Origin: CAYMDS01 sp964653195 | Lineage (GTDB): Bacteria; Patescibacteriota; Microgenomatia; Levybacterales; UBA12049 | Assembly (NCBI GenBank): GCA_964653195.1 | Contig: CAZZCX010000025.1 | Coordinates: forward strand, 1 to 12,133 | Length of the DNA stretch: 12,133 nucleotides | Direction: 5' to 3' | Shown here: positions 6,725 to 12,133 of the stretch, piece after piece | How positions within the stretch are numbered: position 1 is the first letter of the stretch | Layout of the letters: each line of letters opens with the position of its first letter | Notes under the pieces: model-generated | What the model saw: only the letters and a program-made list of their open reading frames with translations | Told to the model about the DNA's origin: nothing | Databases searched by the model: none | Made by a program: the position numbers and the translations under genes

Positions 6725-7399
6725 ATGAAAAAACTCAGAAATGATGTTCTCAAACTAGCAATACAAAAAAAGGGGCGACTTACCGAAAATTCACTAAGCA
6801 TTCTTAGGTTAGCTGGTTTTGAACTTGAATTGGTACAAAACAAATTATATACAGGATGTCAAAACTACTCCCTAGAAATTTTCTTTATAAGACACAACGA
6901 CATACCGGGTTTTCTGGAAATGGGAGCGGTTGATTTAGGAATAATCGGACAGGATATTTTGTCTGAAAAGAATGCAAAAATAAAACAATTATTACCTCTG
7001 AATTTCGGACATTGCACTTTATGTCTTGCCGTGCCTAAACAAATGAGTTTATCAGATTTGAAAACAATTCAAAACTTACGCGTAGCAACCACATATCCGA
7101 ACACTACTGAGCAATATTTTCAAAAACTTGATCTTCCGGTGAAGATAGTAAAGCTGCGTGGATCAGTAGAAATTGCTCCTGAGCTGGAAGTTGCTGATGC
7201 AATTGTCGATATCATGTATTCAGGATATACTCTTGCCGAGCATAATCTGAAAGTGTTGGATAAAATCTTTGACTCTCAGGCAATTCTCGCCTCTTCAAAT
7301 AAATCTACCCATGATCATCAAAAAAAACAATTGCTGAACGATTTTACATCAAAAATCAAAACTGCTTTACTGAAAACACAACCGTATGACAATCAATAG
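6725..7399 (+). CDS. hisG: ATP phosphoribosyltransferase, short form (HisG)
   Basis: First enzyme of histidine synthesis: joins ATP and PRPP to give phosphoribosyl-ATP, in the cytoplasm. Family signatures are clear: LAIQKKGRL (11-19), DLGIIGQD (70-77), RVATTYPN (119-126) and the PRPP-binding stretch GSVEIAPELEVADAIVDI (146-163) followed by SGYTL (166-170), where many relatives have TGxTL. At 224 aa it lacks the C-terminal regulatory domain of long HisG. Short HisG normally needs the HisRS-like partner HisZ, which is not in this window. The start at 6725 places the first strand as expected; it has no Shine-Dalgarno sequence. It overlaps hisE by 14 bp, so the two are one transcript. Confidence 0.95.
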   Translation: MKKLRNDVLKLAIQKKGRLTENSLSILRLAGFELELVQNKLYTGCQNYSLEIFFIRHNDIPGFLEMGAVDLGIIGQDILSEKNAKIKQLLPLNFGHCTLCLAVPKQMSLSDLKTIQNLRVATTYPNTTEQYFQKLDLPVKIVKLRGSVEIAPELEVADAIVDIMYSGYTLAEHNLKVLDKIFDSQAILASSNKSTHDHQKKQLLNDFTSKIKTALLKTQPYDNQ

Positions 7400-7667
7400 C
7401 TTATTTAGAATAATTGAGAAACGAAGAAAGGAATTACCACAAAACTCTTACGTGGCTTCCCTCTTGAAAAAAGGAAATGACCGAGTAATTCAAAAAATTG
7501 GTGAAGAGGCAATAGAAGTTGTCATTGCTGCAAAAAATAAAGAGAAACAAAAACTTGTCACTGAAGTTGCAGATTTATGGTTTCATCTTCTGATCTTGCT
7601 TTCGCTAAAAGAAATTAAGCCTGATGATATTCTTGAGGAGCTAAAAAAAAGACACAGTAACCACTAA
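7386..7667 (+). CDS. hisE: Phosphoribosyl-ATP pyrophosphohydrolase (HisE)
   Basis: Second step of histidine synthesis: removes pyrophosphate from phosphoribosyl-ATP to give phosphoribosyl-AMP. The 93-aa, all-helical protein carries the MazG-type metal site: IGEEAIEVV (38-46; E40, E41, E44) and EVADLWFHLL (60-69; E60, D63). The length fits stand-alone HisE; the cyclohydrolase HisI is not fused and not nearby. Translation is probably coupled to hisG, whose last 14 bp it overlaps. The TAA at 7665-7667 overlaps the stop of the convergent gene, and no terminator is visible between them. Confidence 0.95.
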   Translation: MTINSLFRIIEKRRKELPQNSYVASLLKKGNDRVIQKIGEEAIEVVIAAKNKEKQKLVTEVADLWFHLLILLSLKEIKPDDILEELKKRHSNH

Positions 7668-10267
7668 ATACTGATATATTCTTTGTCCAGCATCTGCAAG
7701 TAATATTTCTCAATTTTCTGTCTTGCTTCTTCTTCATCGACAAATCCATCTAAGCCAAACTCATGAGCAAGCAAAGCTATTGCAGTATATGCTTCAGAGG
7801 GAACGGACGCTGCTTTACCATGCCTGTCTTCAAGCCCTTCTAGTACATCCAGTCTTTTTCTAGCAACTCTTGCTCTTAATTCCTCAACATCCGGCTGCCC
7901 TGCTTTCCATTGCGTGGGGTATAAAAGTGCTTCTTTCATGCCGGGCAAATATATTTCTTCCAGATGAATCTTTTCCTGAATTACACTAAGTCTCTCCTGC
8001 TCAAGAAGCCTATGAACGCTTGGCGAATTTGGGGTCGCAAAAACACCGAATGTCGCATAAATCGTTGCCCCTTTTTCAAGCCACTTAAGACTCTCTACTA
8101 CGGTTTGTCTTAACGTATCGATAGTGTCGTGTTGATTAAAAAGCATCAAGTTTATCTCAGGTATTATTCCTAGTCTAATCATTTCCTCAAGAGTAGCTCT
8201 AATAGCATCGTCTATAAAATCCTTTTTACTCAACCTGCTTCGTACTTCACTTGAAAAGCTCTCAACACCTACTGCCATCCTGACAAAATTTGCATCAGAC
8301 AAAGCCTTAATCAAATCAGGCTTATATGAGATTATACGCATTTTGCCATGTTTGGGCTGATTACGTCCTGCTTGTTGCATTTGCTCACAAAGCCAAATAG
8401 TTTTTTTAGGATCATTTGCTAAATCATTATTGTTAAATGCTAGAATTTGCCCGCTTCTACTTACTTCCAGAATATACGCAAGCTCCTCTTCTCTTGATGC
8501 AAATACTTTATATTTGGGAACCGCACAAAACGAACATCCCTGCTCACACTGGTTATCGGTTAAAAGGTCGACTATACTATGAGTACGACCCTCTACAGCA
8601 TCTTTGTTTGCCTCAGTATAACTTCTTGGATGAACTATATCTCTATGATTCTGGGGGATAAATTTAGCTTTTACTGTTTCTCTTGCCTGCAGGATCCTTC
8701 TTTGTATTAAGTATCCGTCTACATTGTCATAAAGTCCTTTAAGATTATATCTATCTGCCCAGGTGGCCAAATCATCCTTTGATCTTATTTCACCCTGCTT
8801 TATCGCATCGGCTATCGCTCTCATCTCAAGAACCGAAACGCCCTGTATGACTAGCTCAAGTGGCAATGCATGCGTAATTCCTTTTTTTCCGGACTTAGTG
8901 GGTAATAAATCAAGCGAATCGCTGCCAATTCCGCCTGCGACTTTAATTGCATTCGGAAACGCTTCCTGAACTTTACAAATAGCTTTTGCATCATTTCGTA
9001 AATTGACAGGAAGAACACTAAAACCAATAACAGTATTTGGAGTATCATCAGCAAATCGAGAAAGTGCCTGTATAAACTCGTCCAAACTACCAAACATATT
9101 CGGGTCCAAGCACATAGCTGTAGCTCCGGGGACATTTCTAGTGAGGTCTTCTGCGATAACATACATCCCTTCAGACGGTCTATTTGAAGTCCATTTAGCA
9201 TCATTAAGCAATCCGTAACTAGACACAAATATGAAATTTGCAGGATTAAAGACTACATTTTCCAAAGTTAAATTACCCTGTTCAAATTCAGCCATTGATC
9301 CGGGAGCCACGTTTATCACCCGTGCTCCCTTTGATTCAGTAAACAAACTTCTTAAATTAGCTATTTGTTGATCACTTAATGGAACCGCGTTATTTATCTG
9401 TCTTGCTGTTATATTTGTACCGTCAAAATGGATAGTCACATTGTGTTCTCGGCTGAAGCGATTATCAACTTCATTAACTACAGGAAGCTCAAACTTTCTT
9501 CTTTCTAAAGTTCTACCTTGACCCTCTTTCTTTTTCGCGACCAACAAATGCTCTTCAAATGTTCGCTCAGTACCATCTGCTGTTTTTTTATGCAACTCAA
9601 GTCTCTCTGGTTCTGCCACTTCAAAGCCTAGCTTTTGTAATTCTTCTTGGATTTGAACAGCAGTCAAACGTTCTTCAATCGGGGTATAATCTTCATAATC
9701 ACATGCCGTTACAAGATACAATACACCATTTTTTTTGACAATGCGTGCAAGTTCACTAATTGCTTTTCCTGTATCAGGAACCCGATCCAAAACATTTACA
9801 CAGACAGTCAAATCAGCTGCTTCATCAGAAATACCGTCCAAATCCTGAACATCGGTATCCGCATGTAGACTCACATTTTTAAGCCCTTTCCCTTTTACTG
9901 TTACTCCATTTAGTACTACATCATCTGTATCGATGACTAATTCTGTGGCAATTCCCTGCATCGCTTTGGAGTATTCATATCCATCAACTCTTGCATCAGG
10001 ACGCGTTTTCGCAATATCTGCAATAAATCTTCCGGCACCGAAACCTATCTCGATCACCCTTGGATCCTGCGGTAATCTACTCGCTATACGTACTATATCA
10101 GTCGAAAGTCTATCGTAAAAAGGCGCTGCTTCCGGAAAAGCAGCAACTTCAGAATAGCTCATCAATGCATATTCTTCAGCTTTTAATCTATTACCATACT
10201 TATCTGGTGCCTTTGGATTTCGTAATTCTAAATTAGCTGGATTATCACTTTTTTCTCTTTTTGACAT
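7664..10267 (-). CDS. Three-part fusion: SAM methyltransferase, B12-binding-like domain, radical SAM enzyme
   Basis: An 867-aa protein. Residues 40-245 are a class I SAM-dependent methyltransferase: VIEIGFGAGRF (71-81, motif I), acidic E98 after the second strand, and ADLTVCVNVLDRVPD (151-165). Residues 265-530 look like the B12-binding Rossmann fold found before many radical SAM domains: FIFVSSYGLLND (345-356), TVIGFSVLPVN (412-422) and KVAGGIGSDSLDLLP (442-456); the cobalamin motif DxHxxG is absent. Residues 560-800 are a radical SAM domain with C574, C578 and C581 (CxxxCxxC) for the 4Fe-4S cluster and GVESFS (667-672). The C-terminal ~65 residues are helical and of unknown role. Cytoplasmic; the substrate is unknown. 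A methylation or anaerobic modification reaction is inferred. The start at 10267 has no Shine-Dalgarno sequence; its promoter is probably near 10296. Confidence 0.88.
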   Translation of the reverse strand: MSKREKSDNPANLELRNPKAPDKYGNRLKAEEYALMSYSEVAAFPEAAPFYDRLSTDIVRIASRLPQDPRVIEIGFGAGRFIADIAKTRPDARVDGYEYSKAMQGIATELVIDTDDVVLNGVTVKGKGLKNVSLHADTDVQDLDGISDEAADLTVCVNVLDRVPDTGKAISELARIVKKNGVLYLVTACDYEDYTPIEERLTAVQIQEELQKLGFEVAEPERLELHKKTADGTERTFEEHLLVAKKKEGQGRTLERRKFELPVVNEVDNRFSREHNVTIHFDGTNITARQINNAVPLSDQQIANLRSLFTESKGARVINVAPGSMAEFEQGNLTLENVVFNPANFIFVSSYGLLNDAKWTSNRPSEGMYVIAEDLTRNVPGATAMCLDPNMFGSLDEFIQALSRFADDTPNTVIGFSVLPVNLRNDAKAICKVQEAFPNAIKVAGGIGSDSLDLLPTKSGKKGITHALPLELVIQGVSVLEMRAIADAIKQGEIRSKDDLATWADRYNLKGLYDNVDGYLIQRRILQARETVKAKFIPQNHRDIVHPRSYTEANKDAVEGRTHSIVDLLTDNQCEQGCSFCAVPKYKVFASREEELAYILEVSRSGQILAFNNNDLANDPKKTIWLCEQMQQAGRNQPKHGKMRIISYKPDLIKALSDANFVRMAVGVESFSSEVRSRLSKKDFIDDAIRATLEEMIRLGIIPEINLMLFNQHDTIDTLRQTVVESLKWLEKGATIYATFGVFATPNSPSVHRLLEQERLSVIQEKIHLEEIYLPGMKEALLYPTQWKAGQPDVEELRARVARKRLDVLEGLEDRHGKAASVPSEAYTAIALLAHEFGLDGFVDEEEARQKIEKYYLQMLDKEYISI

Positions 10268-10295
10268 AAATTCAAGTGCTAAAATTAATATGCTA

Positions 10296-10301
10296 ATTAT
10301 A
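10296..10301 (-). promoter_or_regulatory. -10 box upstream of the radical SAM fusion gene
   Basis: A perfect TATAAT on the minus strand, preceded by TGTGA, predicts a transcript start near 10289 and a leader of about 22 nt. The -35 region is poor: the best match, TTCACA, is 19 bp away. The rest of 10268-10422 shows no gene. Confidence 0.4.
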
Positions 10302-10422
10302 TCACATGCGCGATATAGTCTGTGAAATTATGGCTGCTAATTCAATTTTTATATATCCTATATTGCTGATAAATATTACCGACGCTTAACTTTTTCACCA
10401 AATTCAGCTATCTTTAATCCAT

Positions 10423-10449
10423 AAAAAAACCACCAATTGTGGTGGTTTT
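10423..10449 (-). terminator. Terminator of the rRNA operon
   Basis: A 10-bp perfect stem, AAAACCACCA with TGGTGGTTTT and a 4-nt loop, is followed on the minus strand by seven T. It lies 18 nt past the 5S 3' end, as expected for the end of an rRNA operon. The plus strand also has a T-run after the stem, so it may be bidirectional. Confidence 0.88.
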
Positions 10450-10454
10450 ATTTT

Positions 10455-10594
10455 TTAACAACTAATCGTCGGCATCGACCCATTTTCCCCAAGTCTAAAC
10501 TTAAGTATCGTAGGCGCTGAAGCGTTTCACTTCTCTGTTCGGAATGGGAAAAGGTGGTTCCACTTCGCTCCAGACACCGACAAATAGTTGTTAA
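10455..10594 (-). repeat. Perfect inverted repeat flanking 5S rRNA (processing stem)
   Basis: TTAACAACTA at 10455-10464 and TAGTTGTTAA at 10585-10594 are exact reverse complements on either side of the 5S gene. They would extend its terminal helix in the precursor and provide a double-stranded site for RNase III-type or other maturation cleavage. Confidence 0.75.
10467..10582 (-). rRNA. rrf: 5S ribosomal RNA
   Basis: About 115 nt on the minus strand. The conserved loop CCCATTCCGAACAGAGAAG is present (CCGAAC core), the ends GTCGG and CCGAC pair to form helix I, and the gene follows 23S in the normal operon order. The ends are estimated from helix I and could shift by 2-3 nt. Confidence 0.95.
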
Positions 10595-10821
10595 AAAGCT
10601 TTGTTTTTTACAATAAACTTAAAACTTTGGACTCAAAACCTGATTTAAAAGTTTTACTGTTTTATGTTTAAAGTTATTAAGGGCTTAGCCCCTTAATAAG
10701 TGAAGAGATGCTCTGCACGAAAAAGCTTAAAGCTAAGAGCGTGAAGCGAAGAGTTAAAACTCTTTGCTCTCTGCCCTATGCTCTCTGCTCTCTTGTGCAA
10801 AGCGGAAATGGTTTTGTATCA
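10595..10821 (-). other. 23S-5S internal transcribed spacer
   Basis: About 230 nt without a tRNA or protein gene. It holds an 11-bp hairpin with one bulged base (10674-10684 with 10688-10699), a second hairpin of about 10 bp containing one G-U pair (10745-10768), and a heptad repeat tract directly after it (10766-10793). These would be transcribed in the rRNA precursor and may act in processing. Confidence 0.7.
10766..10793. repeat. Heptanucleotide tandem repeat, 4 units
   Basis: Four in-phase 7-bp units from 10766 (GCTCTCT, GCCCTAT, GCTCTCT, GCTCTCT) fit the same GCYCTMT consensus as the tract at 1561-1588 and start with the same TTGCTCTC. The first unit also forms the 3' arm of a hairpin (10745-10768). 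Confidence 0.75.

Positions 10822-12133
<1,312 letters not shown>

Noticed and set aside
8851..9228. 125-aa minus-strand frame within the radical SAM fusion gene
   Set aside because: Low-complexity Leu/Met/Arg composition, a shadow of the well-supported 867-aa frame on the same strand.

Overview
This is an AT-rich, compactly organised bacterial window. It most resembles a candidate-phyla-radiation (Patescibacteria) genome. The reasons are a group I intron inside the 23S rRNA gene, short intergenic gaps, overlapping gene ends, protein starts mostly without Shine-Dalgarno sequences, and several proteins of no recognisable family. The assignment is an inference; a 23S/5S placement would settle it. 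TAA, TAG and probably TGA all serve as stops, which argues against the TGA-recoded lineages (SR1/Gracilibacteria).

Layout. 1-1524: two overlapping minus-strand genes of unknown role. The downstream one (245 aa) looks like a zinc-peptidase-type protein whose HExxH motif has decayed to QETGR. 1525-1809: an intergenic stretch with a 7-bp repeat tract, a possible small structured RNA ending in a strong terminator, and promoters for the next gene. 1810-4260: a long RelA/SpoT-type protein with HD hydrolase, TGS and ACT-like parts but no recognisable synthetase, and a 39-bp in-frame tandem duplication inside the ACT-like domain. 4350-4879 (minus strand): a 114-aa basic unknown protein preceded by its own promoter and a roughly 140-nt leader. 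The leader holds a short peptide ORF and four mutually exclusive pairing segments, as in a transcription attenuator. 4910-6520 (minus): an M20-type metallopeptidase.

6725-7667 (plus): hisG (short form) and hisE, overlapping, which encode only the ATP phosphoribosyltransferase and phosphoribosyl-ATP pyrophosphohydrolase of histidine synthesis. 7664-10267 (minus): an 867-aa three-part protein (SAM methyltransferase, B12-binding-like fold, radical SAM), convergent with hisE and overlapping it by 4 bp.

10423-12133 (minus): the end of an rRNA operon. It holds the last ~970 exon nt of 23S rRNA, interrupted by a 338-nt group I intron after the position equivalent to E. coli U2500, then a 23S-5S spacer carrying a second 7-bp repeat tract, then 5S rRNA inside a perfect 10-bp processing stem, then a terminator.

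No single operon ties the protein genes together. The clearest functional unit is hisG-hisE. The most interesting items are the rRNA intron in the peptidyl-transferase centre, the candidate attenuator at 4718-4838, the radical SAM/methyltransferase fusion, the apparently inactivated metallopeptidase, and the dispersed heptad repeats. No mobile element, CRISPR array or tRNA was found.
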